The notes: generated by a model from the sequence alone, not told the origin. Positions 37,189 to 46,741 are shown, counted from the first letter of the stretch. The stretch: DNA of 64,000 nt from Photorhabdus khanii NC19 (GCF_000517265.1 NZ_AYSJ01000004.1:301642-365641), one strand, 5' to 3'. Program-made: numbers and translations.

Positions 37189-38112
37189 ATGGCTAATCCG
37201 TTATATCGCAAACATATCATCTCAATAAATGATTTGAGCCGCGAAGATCTGGAATTGGTGTTGCGAACCGCTGCCACACTGAAAGCCAGACCACAGCCTG
37301 AATTGCTGAAACACAAGGTTATCGCCAGCTGTTTCTTTGAAGCCTCTACCCGTACCCGGCTCTCTTTTGAAACCGCAATCCACCGCCTTGGCGCTTCCGT
37401 GGTTGGCTTTTCAGACAGCAGCAACACCTCCTTGGGTAAGAAAGGCGAAACACTGGCAGATACTATTTCCGTTATCAGCCAATATGTTGACGCTATCGTG
37501 ATGCGCCACCCGCAGGAAGGTGCTCCGCGCCTGGCGTCCGAATTTTCCGGTCATACTCCGATTATCAATGCTGGTGATGGTGCTAACCAACATCCAACAC
37601 AAACCTTACTGGATCTGTTCACTATTCAAGAAACTCAGCAACGGCTGGATAGTCTGAATATCGCTATGGTTGGTGACCTGAAATATGGCCGCACGGTTCA
37701 TTCACTGTCACAAGCGTTGGCGAAATTTAATGGCAACCATTTTTATTTTATCGCCCCGGAAGCATTGGCAATGCCAAATCATATTCTTCATATGCTGAAT
37801 GAAAAAGGCGCCACCTACAGCCTGCATACCAATATAGAAGAAGTGTTGCCGGAACTAGATATTCTTTATATGACTCGCGTGCAAAAAGAGCGCCTTGATC
37901 CATCCGAATACGCCAATGTAAAAGCGCAATTTGTTCTGCATACTGCCGATCTGACGGGAGCGAAAGAGAACCTCAAAATTTTGCATCCATTGCCACGTAT
38001 TGATGAGATTTCTGTTGATGTAGATAAAACCCCCCATGCCTATTATTTCCAACAGGCAGAAAATGGTATTTATGCCCGTCAGGCACTATTGTCTCTAGTT
38101 TTAAATGAGTGA
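37189..38112 (+). CDS. pyrB: Aspartate carbamoyltransferase catalytic subunit
   Basis: 307 residues. Catalytic motifs: [11 protein letters not shown] (carbamoyl phosphate), the loop [24 protein letters not shown] and the HPLPR loop. It catalyses the first committed step of pyrimidine synthesis. In E. coli the catalytic trimers assemble with the PyrI regulatory dimers and the genes are adjacent. Here pyrI lies 2.4 kb downstream, behind two unrelated genes, so the balance of subunits may be controlled differently. Confidence 0.97.
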   Translation: MANPLYRKHIISINDLSREDLELVLRTAATLKARPQPELLKHKVIASCFFEASTRTRLSFETAIHRLGASVVGFSDSSNTSLGKKGETLADTISVISQYVDAIVMRHPQEGAPRLASEFSGHTPIINAGDGANQHPTQTLLDLFTIQETQQRLDSLNIAMVGDLKYGRTVHSLSQALAKFNGNHFYFIAPEALAMPNHILHMLNEKGATYSLHTNIEEVLPELDILYMTRVQKERLDPSEYANVKAQFVLHTADLTGAKENLKILHPLPRIDEISVDVDKTPHAYYFQQAENGIYARQALLSLVLNE

Positions 38113-38341
38113 TTAAAGAAAATATTGAATGTCCTCAAATGGAATCGTTATCATTTACTTTTGAAATGACGTTCTACTTCTGTATATAATTGAATAGCAA
38201 GTCTATTTATTCACCTTCAAAATTAAAAGTGAACTCAGATAATACACTGGCAGACTTAGAGGTACAATTAACGCATATTTTATGCCTCCTGATAGAGGCA
38301 TATCATTAACGTTCAAACGTCAATCAATTAAGGACATTAAA

Positions 38342-38719
38342 ATGAGTAATGATTTTTTTGGGCTAATTGGAATGTATTTTATTAGCTATTATGCACTTAG
38401 ATTTTTAAAACGTTATTCAGAAAAAATAGGTATCAAATGGAATAATCCCAGGAGGAATACATTAGGATTGATAATATTATCAGCGATTGCTTTTCTGACC
38501 GGTTATTGTATAGGACATACCGATGCATACACTAATTTATATACTTACTCTCATCTCTTAGCCAGGCTAGAATACCTATGGGTTACTTCTGCTTTATTAT
38601 TATTAAGTGTTATTTTAAGCAAAGAGTATTATAAAGAATATTTTACGAATTTCTCAATACTATTTACATCATCACTAATATTCTTATTCGGCTTCCAAGG
38701 TTTTTATATAACCATTTAA
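38342..38719 (+). CDS. Hypothetical small multi-helix membrane protein
   Basis: 125 residues from ATG 38342, eight bases after aagga; an upstream in-frame ATG at 38282 lacks a ribosome site. Four hydrophobic segments suggest four membrane helices, for example TLGLIILSAIAFLTGYCIG and YLWVTSALLLLSVILS. It belongs to no family I recognise. It lies in the AT-rich stretch that separates pyrB from pyrI and was probably acquired. No partner gene is obvious; the DUF819 gene next to it is on the other strand. Confidence 0.5.
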   Translation: MSNDFFGLIGMYFISYYALRFLKRYSEKIGIKWNNPRRNTLGLIILSAIAFLTGYCIGHTDAYTNLYTYSHLLARLEYLWVTSALLLLSVILSKEYYKEYFTNFSILFTSSLIFLFGFQGFYITI

Positions 38720-38830
38720 TAGAGATGATAACTAAACCCTATAAATACATCATAAGAATTCAATATATTCACAATTAATTTTAAAAGCACTAAATTTTTA
38801 ACATCGATAAAAACTTAGTGCTTGAGAATA

Positions 38831-40051
38831 TCATACAATTTCTGTAACAATAAAATAAACAATTGCGCCAACATAGTTACCAATCACATATCCTACTGTG
38901 CCAATAACCATAATAGGCCCAACTAAATTTACCCAACCTTTACTGATAGCTAACGCCGCAGCCGTTGTTGGACCACCAATATTTGCATTACACGCTAATA
39001 TAATTTCCTCAAGATTAAATTTAAATAATTTACCTACACCAAGAGTCAATAATAAATTAATCATTGCAACAATAAATACAAATAAAAATAACAAAGGCGC
39101 ATTGATAATAATTAATTTTATAGAAGCAGGGATACCTATTACAACGAAGAACATATAAATCGCATAAGTTCCTAATTCCTGACTACCATTTAGATTATTA
39201 AAAGCCTTTTTGAATATGGAAACCATAGTGAAAGTTATTGTTGTTAAAATAAGATATTTATCTGATATCAAACTAAAAAATAACTCTTGATAGATATTTT
39301 CAGGTTGTCCTGAAAACGCTTTTAACCAAGCCGATAATTTAAACGAAATAACGACTATAAAGATAGACCATGCTAAAGATAATGAAATATCCTTCAGTGA
39401 GATATTCTTAGGTTGCCAATAGGATCCTGCCAAAGATTTCGATCTATCTGAATTGGGATCACTTTCTATCGCCTCAGAATAAGAACTTCGCCAAAACTTT
39501 CTTGCAAATGACCAACCCGCTAAAGCTATTAATATTATGAAAAAACAAGCTACCACGAGATTATCAGCGACGATAGTCGATGCCGTCATATTTTGAGTGG
39601 GTTCCAGCTTGGCTGCCATTGCCGCAAAATTCACTCCACCACCAGTATATGACGCGGAAATCATAGCACTGATTTTATCCAATTCAGGGATATAATTCCT
39701 GAGAAGTTTAAATGCTAAAACCGCACCAATTATAGTCGCGACAGAAGACATTAAGAATAATATAAGCAGCCTCCCGCTTTCTTTAATAATACTCTGTAAA
39801 TCAACCTTAAATAATAATAAAGGTATTGCCAGCGGCACTATATATTGCCAAACAGCATCGTATACTACCGATTCGGTCGGTATTATATATAAATTGGATG
39901 CAAAAATAGCAATAATCAATGCCATAATGGCACCGGGTACTTTCGATGCCCACTTATATCTCTGTTCCATTACAATCGCCAGTGTCGCGGCAATCATCAC
40001 AAAGGCCCAAAGGAATAAAGTATCATTAGGATCAATCAGAGTATTATTCAT
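38831..40051 (-). CDS. DUF819 family membrane protein (YjcL-like)
   Basis: About 406 residues from the ATG at 40049-40051 (MNNTLIDPNDTLFLWAFVMI), with about eleven membrane helices. The conserved DUF819 features are SASYTGGGVNFAAMAAKL and NANIGGPTTAAALAISKGW, a glycine-rich pair resembling that of ion-coupled carriers. The substrate is unknown; the fold suggests a transporter. Very AT-rich compared with pyrB and pyrI on either side, and in the opposite direction to both, so it was likely inserted between them. Confidence 0.85.
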   Translation of the reverse strand: MNNTLIDPNDTLFLWAFVMIAATLAIVMEQRYKWASKVPGAIMALIIAIFASNLYIIPTESVVYDAVWQYIVPLAIPLLLFKVDLQSIIKESGRLLILFLMSSVATIIGAVLAFKLLRNYIPELDKISAMISASYTGGGVNFAAMAAKLEPTQNMTASTIVADNLVVACFFIILIALAGWSFARKFWRSSYSEAIESDPNSDRSKSLAGSYWQPKNISLKDISLSLAWSIFIVVISFKLSAWLKAFSGQPENIYQELFFSLISDKYLILTTITFTMVSIFKKAFNNLNGSQELGTYAIYMFFVVIGIPASIKLIIINAPLLFLFVFIVAMINLLLTLGVGKLFKFNLEEIILACNANIGGPTTAAALAISKGWVNLVGPIMVIGTVGYVIGNYVGAIVYFIVTEIV

Positions 40052-40518
40052 TATTTTTCCTATCACCTCGTTTATCATCTCATAATAAAAACACACTCAG
40101 AAAAATAAATCATTAGAGTGGAGAAAATTTTAAATGGAAACCCTATTCTAAAGCAAAAAGATCAATATCCCTTAGAAGGGAATGTACCAAGATGTTAGGA
40201 CTTTTAGGAGAATACACCAACTCATGAATCAGGTATTACCTTCATACTTTTATCAACAGCAGAATCAGCAATCTAACGTTAAAAGTACGCTAGAAGTTGC
40301 CCATCAGTTTAATTTATATGATATTTGTGGCCTCTTTTCCTTCAATTGTCGGCGGTTACGTTGTTTCCAACACATAGCTGGCAGTAGATACGAATATCTT
40401 CTTATCTGGATAAACAAGATGGCACCACCTAAAATGGAAGATGTGTCGATTCTTAACAATATCTCCGGAGGATGAATACAGAAATAGTTGTCACTAAGAT
40501 GTATTCATACAGAACACT
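40052..40518 (+). other. Junction region upstream of pyrI, with a possible 84-codon frame
   Basis: From ATG 40224 (MNQVLPSYFYQQQNQQ) a frame runs to 40475. It has no family resemblance and a poorly spaced ribosome site, so I do not call it a gene. It ends in a TGA that overlaps the ATG of the short frame at 40472. The region must supply a new promoter for pyrI, since the original pyrB promoter is 3.5 kb away and a reversed gene lies between. Confidence 0.3.
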
Positions 40519-40522
40519 ATGA
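40472..40522 (+). CDS. Possible 16-residue upstream peptide overlapping pyrI
   Basis: ATG 40472 lies directly after the sequence ccggagg and encodes [16 protein letters not shown]. It stops at TGA 40520-40522, which overlaps the pyrI ATG (40519-40521) as ATGA. An 8-base inverted repeat (atgaatac/gtattcat) frames it. pyrI has no good ribosome site of its own, so coupled translation from this short frame is plausible. The spacing between ggagg and the ATG is unusually short, hence the low confidence. Confidence 0.3.
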   Translation: MNTEIVVTKMYSYRTL

Positions 40523-40983
40523 CCCAAGATCATCAACTACAAGTCGAAGCCATTAAATGCGGTACGGTGATTGACCATATCCCAGCTCATGTAGGTTTCA
40601 AGTTACTCTCTCTATTTAAGCTGACTGAAACCGATCAACGCATTACCATCGGCCTGAACCTGCCTTCCAATCAGCTAGGTAAAAAAGATCTCATCAAAAT
40701 CGAAAACACATTTCTGACAGAACAACAGGCTAATCAGCTTGCTATGTATGCGCCAAATGCAACAGTGAACTGTATTGAAGACTATGAGGTTGTGAAGAAA
40801 CTGCCAATTAACCTGCCTGAGCGTATTGATAGCGTGTTAGTCTGTCCTAATAGCAATTGCATCAGCCACAATGAGCCGGTAGAAAGCAGTTTTCGGGTCA
40901 AAGTCACATTTGAAGATGTGGTATTGACCTGCAAATACTGCGAGAAAGAGTTTGATCGCAATGTGGTGATACTCAGCAAGTAA
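40519..40983 (+). CDS. pyrI: Aspartate carbamoyltransferase regulatory subunit
   Basis: 154 residues, about as long as E. coli PyrI and strongly similar ([20 protein letters not shown]). The zinc-binding cysteines are present in CPNSNC and CKYCEKEF near the C-terminus; the N-terminal allosteric domain binds ATP, CTP and UTP. The gene is detached from pyrB by about 2.4 kb. The start ATG is preceded by agaacact, a weak ribosome site, and overlaps a short upstream frame. Confidence 0.95.
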   Translation: MTQDHQLQVEAIKCGTVIDHIPAHVGFKLLSLFKLTETDQRITIGLNLPSNQLGKKDLIKIENTFLTEQQANQLAMYAPNATVNCIEDYEVVKKLPINLPERIDSVLVCPNSNCISHNEPVESSFRVKVTFEDVVLTCKYCEKEFDRNVVILSK

Positions 40984-41077
40984 AAACAATCTATGCCGGT
41001 TGCTGAGGCAGGTACGGGCACTATAATAGTCCCTTTGTTGAAATATTTATTCAGTTATTACATTAACAGGAGAACCT

Positions 41078-41464
41078 ATGTCATACGAGATTAATACCGA
41101 GAAAGCCCCTGCTGCAATTGGCCCATATGTTCAGGGTGTTGATTTGGGCAGTATGGTAATCACTTCTGGTCAGATTCCAGTCAATCCAGAAACAGGTGAT
41201 GTCGCAGAAGATATCGCTGCCCAGGCTCGTCAATCACTGGAAAACGTTAAAGCTATCGTTGAGAAAGCAGGTCTGACTGTCGGTGACATTGTTAAAACAA
41301 CTGTTTTCGTTAAAGATCTGAATGACTTCGGCACGGTTAACGCGACTTATGAAGCATTCTTCAAAGCACACAATGCCGCTTTCCCAGCACGTTCCTGTGT
41401 TGAAGTAGCCCGTCTGCCAAAAGACGTTAAAATCGAAATCGAAGCGATTGCCGTTCGTAAATAA
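41078..41464 (+). CDS. ridA: RidA-family enamine/imine deaminase
   Basis: A 128-residue YjgF/YER057c/UK114-family protein. The catalytic arginine lies in FPARSCVEVARLPKDVKIEI and the N-terminus reads APAAIGPYVQGVDLGSMVIT. It hydrolyses reactive 2-aminoacrylate and related enamines, protecting PLP enzymes; active as a trimer. The ribosome site caggag precedes the ATG. As in E. coli it follows pyrI. A strong terminator follows the gene. Confidence 0.95.
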   Translation: MSYEINTEKAPAAIGPYVQGVDLGSMVITSGQIPVNPETGDVAEDIAAQARQSLENVKAIVEKAGLTVGDIVKTTVFVKDLNDFGTVNATYEAFFKAHNAAFPARSCVEVARLPKDVKIEIEAIAVRK

Positions 41465-41483
41465 TCCCTATCCATTTCCCATA

Positions 41484-41522
41484 AACCCTTGGTCAGTTCA
41501 CCCATTGACCAAGGGTTTTTTA
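41484..41522 (+). terminator. Terminator after ridA
   Basis: A perfect 12-base stem, aacccttggtca/tgaccaagggtt, is followed by a T-run. Confidence 0.92.
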
Positions 41523-41598
41523 CTTTTTCCCATCTCCCAGACATAGTTTTCTGTTCTTTGTTTTAGATCAAATCAGGTCGTTATTATTTTACTTTCAC

Positions 41599-41646
41599 TT
41601 ACTACATATTGTGCTTAAATATAAAAATACAAACCATATATAGCAT
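41599..41646 (+). promoter_or_regulatory. Two NrdR boxes upstream of nrdD
   Basis: The two 16-base sites ttactacatattgtgc (41599-41614) and aaaccatatatagcat (41631-41646) match the key C, A and G positions of the NrdR consensus. They are 32 bases apart, three helical turns, which is the usual spacing for this repressor of ribonucleotide reductase genes. They are 74 bases upstream of nrdD. Confidence 0.65.
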
Positions 41647-41719
41647 CACCTCTATTTAAGCTGAATATTAGAACGAGAATGACTTATACCTTTGGATAAC
41701 ATTCTCAAGGAGTTATATT

Positions 41720-43879
41720 GTGAAAACTGTTGTGATAAAACGAGATGGTCGTCAGGTACCATTTAATGAAATCCGTATCAGAGATGCCGTCAAACAGGCC
41801 GCCTCTGCCGCTGGAGTCACAGATGATGAGTACTGTGCTCAAGTTGCATCCACAGTAACGCAATTAATGGCTGACCATAGTCAAGTTGATATACGAAACA
41901 TTCAGCACGCGGTAGAAAACCAATTGATGGCAGGCAACTACAAGCACCTTGCCCGTCTCTATATTGAATATCGTCATGACAGGGATCCTGCCCGGGAATC
42001 ACGCAGCCGCCTTAATCAGGAAATCCGTGGTTTGGTCGAACAGAGCAATATTTCCCTGCTCAATGAGAACGCAAATAAAGACAGTAAAGTTATTCCAACC
42101 CAACGCGATCTACTGGCAGGAATTGTTGCCAAGCATTATGCCAAACAGCACATGCTACCGCGTGACGTGGTACTGGCTCATGAAAGAGGTGAAATCCACT
42201 ATCACGATTTGGACTATTCACCCTTTTTCCCGATGTTCAACTGTATGCTGATCGACCTGAAAGGCATGTTAACTAACGGGTTCAAGATGGGTAATGCCGA
42301 AATAGAGCCCCCCAAATCCATTGCAACCGCAACAGCGGTAACTGCTCAAATTATTGCCCAGGTTGCCAGCCATATTTATGGCGGTACCACGATTAACCGT
42401 ATAGATGAAGTATTGGCACCATTCGTTAAAGCCAGCTATGACAAACATTTGGCCATTGCTGAAGAGTGGGATATTGCCGATAAAAAATCTTACGCTGAAA
42501 CACAGACAGAAAAAGAGTGTTACGACGCTTTCCAGTCACTGGAATATGAAGTTAATACACTGCATACCGCCAACGGACAGACACCTTTTGTCACTTTTGG
42601 CTTTGGTCTGGGGACTTCAAAAGAATGCCGTCTAATCCAGCAATCTATTCTGCGTAACCGTATTGCCGGGTTGGGCAGGAACCACAAAACAGCCGTATTC
42701 CCCAAACTGGTATTTGCTATCCGTGATGGCTTGAATCATAAGCTTGGTGACCCTAACTACGATATCAAACAACTGGCTCTAAAATGTGCCAGCAAGCGAA
42801 TGTATCCCGATATTCTTAACTACGATCAGGTTGTTAAAGTCACTGGATCCTTTAAAACCCCAATGGGCTGCCGCAGTTTCCTCGGTGTTTATGAAGAAAA
42901 TGGTGAGCAAATTCATGAAGGTCGCAATAATTTGGGAGTTATCAGTTTAAACCTGCCTCGGATTGCTATCGAAGCCAAACGAGATGAAAAATATTTCTGG
43001 CGATTGCTGGATAAGCGTCTGGCACTGGCAAAACAAGCATTGATGACCCGTATTGCCCGTCTGGAAGGTGTCAAAGCACGAGTTGCTCCAATCCTTTATA
43101 TGGAAGGTGCTTGCGGGGTTCGCCTGAAAGCCGATGATAATATCGCTGAAATCTTTAAACATGGCAGAGCTTCTATCTCTCTGGGCTATATTGGCATTCA
43201 TGAAACCATTAACGCATTGTATGGCAATCAGATTCATCTATTTGATGACCAGCAATTACGAGTAAAGGCTCTCGCAATTGTTAACCATCTGCGAAAAGCA
43301 ACTGATCAATGGAAAACAGAGACGGGTTATGGTTTTAGCCTGTACAGCACACCAAGTGAAAACCTGTGTGATCGTTTCTGCCGCCTTGATGCCGCTGAAT
43401 TTGGTGTTATCGAAGGAGTGACGGACAAAGGCTATTACACCAACAGTTTCCATCTTGATGTTGAAAAGAAGGCCAATCCTTACGACAAACTGGATTTTGA
43501 GGCATCTTATCCACCACTGGCAAACGGCGGTTTTATCTGTTACGGCGAATATCCCAATCTGCAACATAATTTGAAAGCACTGGAAGATATCTGGGATTAC
43601 AGCTACTTACACACTCCTTATTACGGAACCAATACCCCCATTGACGAATGCTATGACTGCGGATTTACTGGTGAATTCTCCTGTACCAGTAAAGGGTTTC
43701 TCTGCCCCCGTTGCGGCAATCATGAACCCGCCAGAGTATCAGTAACCCGCCGTGTCTGCGGTTATCTGGGAAGCCCTGACGCCCGCCCATTCAATTCAGG
43801 TAAGCAAGAAGAGGTGAAACGCAGAGTAAAACATCTGACAAACGGACAATTAGATTCATTCAGGCAAGCTAAAAAATGA
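41720..43879 (+). CDS. nrdD: Anaerobic ribonucleoside-triphosphate reductase NrdD
   Basis: 719 residues. An ATP-cone regulatory domain occupies the first 90 residues (VVIKRDGRQVPFNEIRIRDA). The C-terminal zinc site has CYDCGFTGEFSCTSKGFLC and CPRCG. The glycyl-radical site is RRVCGYLG. The enzyme makes dNTPs without oxygen and needs NrdG to form its radical. The nrdD stop overlaps the nrdG start (ATGA). Control by NrdR is likely from the upstream boxes. Start codon GTG or TTG is in doubt; the frame opens with GTGAAAACTGTT at 41720. Confidence 0.97.
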   Translation: MKTVVIKRDGRQVPFNEIRIRDAVKQAASAAGVTDDEYCAQVASTVTQLMADHSQVDIRNIQHAVENQLMAGNYKHLARLYIEYRHDRDPARESRSRLNQEIRGLVEQSNISLLNENANKDSKVIPTQRDLLAGIVAKHYAKQHMLPRDVVLAHERGEIHYHDLDYSPFFPMFNCMLIDLKGMLTNGFKMGNAEIEPPKSIATATAVTAQIIAQVASHIYGGTTINRIDEVLAPFVKASYDKHLAIAEEWDIADKKSYAETQTEKECYDAFQSLEYEVNTLHTANGQTPFVTFGFGLGTSKECRLIQQSILRNRIAGLGRNHKTAVFPKLVFAIRDGLNHKLGDPNYDIKQLALKCASKRMYPDILNYDQVVKVTGSFKTPMGCRSFLGVYEENGEQIHEGRNNLGVISLNLPRIAIEAKRDEKYFWRLLDKRLALAKQALMTRIARLEGVKARVAPILYMEGACGVRLKADDNIAEIFKHGRASISLGYIGIHETINALYGNQIHLFDDQQLRVKALAIVNHLRKATDQWKTETGYGFSLYSTPSENLCDRFCRLDAAEFGVIEGVTDKGYYTNSFHLDVEKKANPYDKLDFEASYPPLANGGFICYGEYPNLQHNLKALEDIWDYSYLHTPYYGTNTPIDECYDCGFTGEFSCTSKGFLCPRCGNHEPARVSVTRRVCGYLGSPDARPFNSGKQEEVKRRVKHLTNGQLDSFRQAKK

Positions 43880-44340
43880 ATTACCACCAATATTACCCTG
43901 TTGATGTAGTTAACGGTCCCGGAACCCGCTGTACGCTGTTTGTTGCAGGATGCGAGCACCAATGCCCCGGTTGCTATAACAAAAGCACCTGGCGAACAAA
44001 TTCCGGCCAACTATTTACCCAGGAAATGGCAGACCATATTGTCGCTGATTTACAGGATAGCCGCATTAAACGGCAAGGGCTGTCTTTGTCTGGCGGCGAT
44101 CCTCTTCATCCGCACAACATATCCGTGATCCTGAAACTGGTAAAACGAATCACGGCAGAGTGCCCTGAAAAGGATATCTGGCTGTGGACTGGCTATCTGC
44201 TAAGTGAACTCAGCAAAGCCCAACAGGAAGTTGTTAGCTATATTAATGTGCTGGTAGATGGCAAGTTCATACAGAATCTTTATGATCCCGGCTTATTATG
44301 GCGCGGCAGCCGCAACCAGATTATTCATCGACTTAGATAA
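43876..44340 (+). CDS. nrdG: Anaerobic RNR-activating protein NrdG
   Basis: A 154-residue radical-SAM enzyme. The iron-sulphur cluster motif CX3CX2C is seen in AGCEHQCPGCYN (residues 26-33), followed by the glycine-rich LSLSGGDPLHP. It generates the glycyl radical on NrdD under anaerobic conditions. It overlaps nrdD by 4 bases. It is convergent with yhbP, only 2 bases away. Confidence 0.97.
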   Translation: MNYHQYYPVDVVNGPGTRCTLFVAGCEHQCPGCYNKSTWRTNSGQLFTQEMADHIVADLQDSRIKRQGLSLSGGDPLHPHNISVILKLVKRITAECPEKDIWLWTGYLLSELSKAQQEVVSYINVLVDGKFIQNLYDPGLLWRGSRNQIIHRLR

Positions 44341-44342
44341 TT

Positions 44343-44774
44343 TTATCGCTGCCAACAGATTTTCTTACCAAATCCCAGCGTGTTATCAGTCATTTTTATT
44401 TCACTGAGATCCAGTTGCCAAATAGGTGTTTTGGCCGCTATTGCCACAGGAAAACGGCGGCAATAGCGCGCTCTGGCAACTTTATCCTCTTCTCCTTCCA
44501 GACGAATGGCTTCCCCTCTGAACTGAATACCTTTTATCTGTGCAATATTACGAATCTGCCCGGCAACAGTCCCTGCCACCTGTGAATTTATCTGCATCAT
44601 TTCACCATGACGGGTATGAGGCTCAGTCATAAACCACAAGGCTATTTTATCGGCATCAAAAACATAGAAACAACTTGCACACCAGATATCATTTTCTGCT
44701 GTTGTACAAAGCGTGAAAACGTGCTGTCTTGCGAAGTATTGGCGGATAATCTGAAAGTTTTCAGTGGTATTCAC
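44343..44774 (-). CDS. yhbP: YhbP-like flavin/PNPOx-fold protein
   Basis: A 143-residue protein from GTG 44774, which has ggaggg just upstream; the longer frame to 44801 would read into the IS200 end and is rejected. It matches E. coli YhbP, a pyridoxamine-phosphate-oxidase-like protein of unknown role: VFTLCTTAENDIWCASCFYV, then HGEMMQINSQVAGTVAGQI. An IS200 remnant begins only about 10 bases upstream of the start, so the native promoter was probably lost. It belongs to the conserved yhbP-yhbQ-yhbS-yhbT set, here rearranged. Confidence 0.85.
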   Translation of the reverse strand: MNTTENFQIIRQYFARQHVFTLCTTAENDIWCASCFYVFDADKIALWFMTEPHTRHGEMMQINSQVAGTVAGQIRNIAQIKGIQFRGEAIRLEGEEDKVARARYCRRFPVAIAAKTPIWQLDLSEIKMTDNTLGFGKKICWQR

Positions 44775-44785
44775 ACTCCCTCCAT

Positions 44786-45310
44786 TGACATCCTCCCCCA
44801 CCTTCGCACTCCGTGACTCAGGAGGGGGATCCCCATTATTTGTAGGCTTTCAGGATGAGCATGAGTATTCAGTGTGGAGTCAATTGACTCACTATCTTAC
44901 TGTCTATTGGGTTAATTTCAATGCAAAAATACAAAATCAACCGTTCAAGACATGCCGCTTTTCTTTAGCATGTACATCTTGTTTTCGTCACCAAATACAG
45001 GCGGAAAATACGCAGTGATTGACACTCCGCAGCCTTTCATCAGTATGCAGGCGAGGTCTGCCACGATTTTGGTACTGAATTGAAAGAAAGCCACGGCGCA
45101 TCTGCTCATGTCCACATGCTGATTGAATACCCACCCACAATTAAACTCTCACCGGTGCGGTGGTCACGTTCTTATTTTGCGGGTTCGTGCGGAGGTGCTC
45201 CGTTGGAAGTCGTAAAGCAATACATTCAGCATCAACATGGCTGAGGGTTTTTCGGGCTTTTCAAGCCCGTCCAAATTCCCCTCCCGCCTTGTATCGGCGG
45301 GAGTACCCTT
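44786..45310 (+). mobile_element. IS200/IS605-type element remnant
   Basis: The left end near 44786 shows the typical gacatcctccccc with a matching ggaggggga (44820-44829), a hairpin end of this family. The right end probably includes the hairpin ctcccgcc/ggcgggag (45281-45288 with 45296-45303). In between lies a decayed tnpA. No tnpB is visible. Confidence 0.65.
44921..45244 (+). pseudogene. IS200-type transposase TnpA, decayed
   Basis: The frame starts MQKYKINRSRHAAFL, where TAG replaces a residue, and continues HVHLVFVTKYRRKI. A shift leads to HQYAGEVCHDFGTELKESHG, then AHVHMLIEYPPTIKLSP (the HUH pair is HVH). About 30 codons that normally follow KLS are missing, so that the text jumps to VRWSRSYFAGSCGGAPLEVV and the catalytic tyrosine region KQYIQHQ. 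A stop, a frameshift and an internal deletion make it inactive. Y1-type transposases normally move as single strands. Confidence 0.75.
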
Positions 45311-45436
45311 TGGAGGTTAAGATGGGAGGATTTTTTATTGGCCTGGAAACCCAGAACCACGCCGGGATAAACATCATCCTACGGCGTGTTCTGACATCTC
45401 CCGACAGAGTCAGGGTTCAGTGTGTTCTACTATAAA

Positions 45437-45688
45437 TTAGTTATAGATTTCAGCAACACCTGACAGTTGGTTCTTACCACTGGTAGATATAATACGGAAA
45501 GAAGATGCACCAGCTTCGTCAGCTTTTTTGGACAATTCAGCACTCAAGCTTTCCAAGGTATCAGCACCGGTTACAGAAACCACGCCAACCTTGGTAGATG
45601 AAGTAGTTTGCACCTCTGTTGCCGCCATACTACCGAAAGAGATAGCACTTAAAGCCAAAGCAACAGCGATATATTTTACGTTTTTCAT
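45437..45688 (-). CDS. DUF1471 periplasmic protein (YhcN/BhsA-like)
   Basis: 83 residues from ATG 45688 (MKNVKYIAVALALSAISFGS), with a signal peptide cut after SMA. The rest is a DUF1471 domain (VGVVSVTGADTLESLSAELS, then GASSFRIISTSGKNQLSGVA). Such proteins (BhsA, McbA, YhcN) are made under stress and affect biofilms; which member this is cannot be told. The upstream in-frame ATG at 45706 has no better ribosome site. The 250 bases upstream are AT-rich. Confidence 0.85.
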   Translation of the reverse strand: MKNVKYIAVALALSAISFGSMAATEVQTTSSTKVGVVSVTGADTLESLSAELSKKADEAGASSFRIISTSGKNQLSGVAEIYN

Positions 45689-45954
45689 AACATGATCCTT
45701 GATCAATTTTTAATGGAATGAGTTACTCTCTGTGATGTGGATCATAGTATGCTCTAACGACCGGAATAAAAATTAGCAATTATTGCTATTTTATTTCAAA
45801 TTTTTTGAATAAAAACAGTTAATATAGGAATTTGATATGTAACTAATTTTGATAAAATTGTTATATTATAATGACTTAAACCAATTTATTCAGAAAAGTA
45901 ATATAGAAAAAACGTCTTACTAAAATACAAAAATAAAAAATTAAGAAAAATTAT

Positions 45955-46269
45955 ATGGCTAAAAATCAATGGGTTCTTTACTTACTGAAAACAAAAGCAG
46001 GAATGCTGTACACAGGGATAACGACAGATATCAACCGCCGTTTTGCGCAACATGCAAATGGTAAAGGAGCAAAAGCACTGAGAGGGAAAGGACCATTACA
46101 GCTGGTTTTCAGCAGTCACGCCGGAGACAGAGCCCGTGCCTCACAACTGGAATATCAGGTAAAGCAATTGAGTAAACAACAAAAAGAGAGGCTGGTTATT
46201 TGCCAGCCCATCTGTATAGCAAAATATTTGGCATCAATCAGAAACGGTCAAAATGGGGAGAATAAGTAA
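45955..46269 (+). CDS. yhbQ: GIY-YIG nuclease-like protein YhbQ
   Basis: 104 residues of the YhbQ/UPF0213 family. The GIY-YIG-like core reads [19 protein letters not shown], with the conserved arginine in INRRFAQH and the segment [16 protein letters not shown]. The activity of this family is not settled (a DNA-binding/nuclease role is reported for relatives). Its last 32 bases overlap the end of yhbS on the other strand, as in the E. coli yhbQ-yhbS pair. Confidence 0.92.
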   Translation: MAKNQWVLYLLKTKAGMLYTGITTDINRRFAQHANGKGAKALRGKGPLQLVFSSHAGDRARASQLEYQVKQLSKQQKERLVICQPICIAKYLASIRNGQNGENK

Positions 46270-46741
46270 CCAGCCCAGTATAATCAGCCAAGGAACTGTC
46301 AGCTAATTCATATACCTGAAAATAGGGTTCACACTTTGACCACTGGCAATGTAACTGGTGCTCACTGGCAAGCGTAAAACCAAACCGGCGATAATAGTGC
46401 GGATCACCTAAAACAACGACTACGCCGTAACCAAATTCATTCAGGCTATCCAGACCTTCATAAACCAATTTTTCACCAATTCCCTGCCGACGATATTCTT
46501 CAGCAACCGCTAACGGCGCTAAACCAACCCATTGGTGATCCTCTCCATTAATATCTACCGGACTGAATGCCACGTAACCAATGACCTGACCTTCTTCATC
46601 CGTAGCAACCATACCCAACGTAAGTAATCCATCTTCCCGCAATTGTTGTACCAATTCCGCTTCCGCCGGGGTGTCAAAAGATTTCCGCAGTAATTGATCT
46701 ATTCCCGCTGCATCTACTGGAATTTCTACCCTGATCAACAT
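46238..46741 (-). CDS. yhbS: GNAT acetyltransferase YhbS
   Basis: 167 residues, the YhbS family. The acetyl-CoA site is [13 protein letters not shown] (the Q/RxxGxG/A motif), and [20 protein letters not shown] is characteristic. The substrate is unknown; in E. coli it is linked to lipid/ubiquinone-related genes by position. Overlaps the ubiT remnant by 7 bases, so they were one operon. Confidence 0.92.
   Translation of the reverse strand: MLIRVEIPVDAAGIDQLLRKSFDTPAEAELVQQLREDGLLTLGMVATDEEGQVIGYVAFSPVDINGEDHQWVGLAPLAVAEEYRRQGIGEKLVYEGLDSLNEFGYGVVVVLGDPHYYRRFGFTLASEHQLHCQWSKCEPYFQVYELADSSLADYTGLVTYSPHFDRF

Noticed and set aside
45160..45435. 91-codon frame across the right end of the IS200 remnant
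   Set aside because: It reads the tnpA remnant in the wrong frame and then non-coding IS end sequence.
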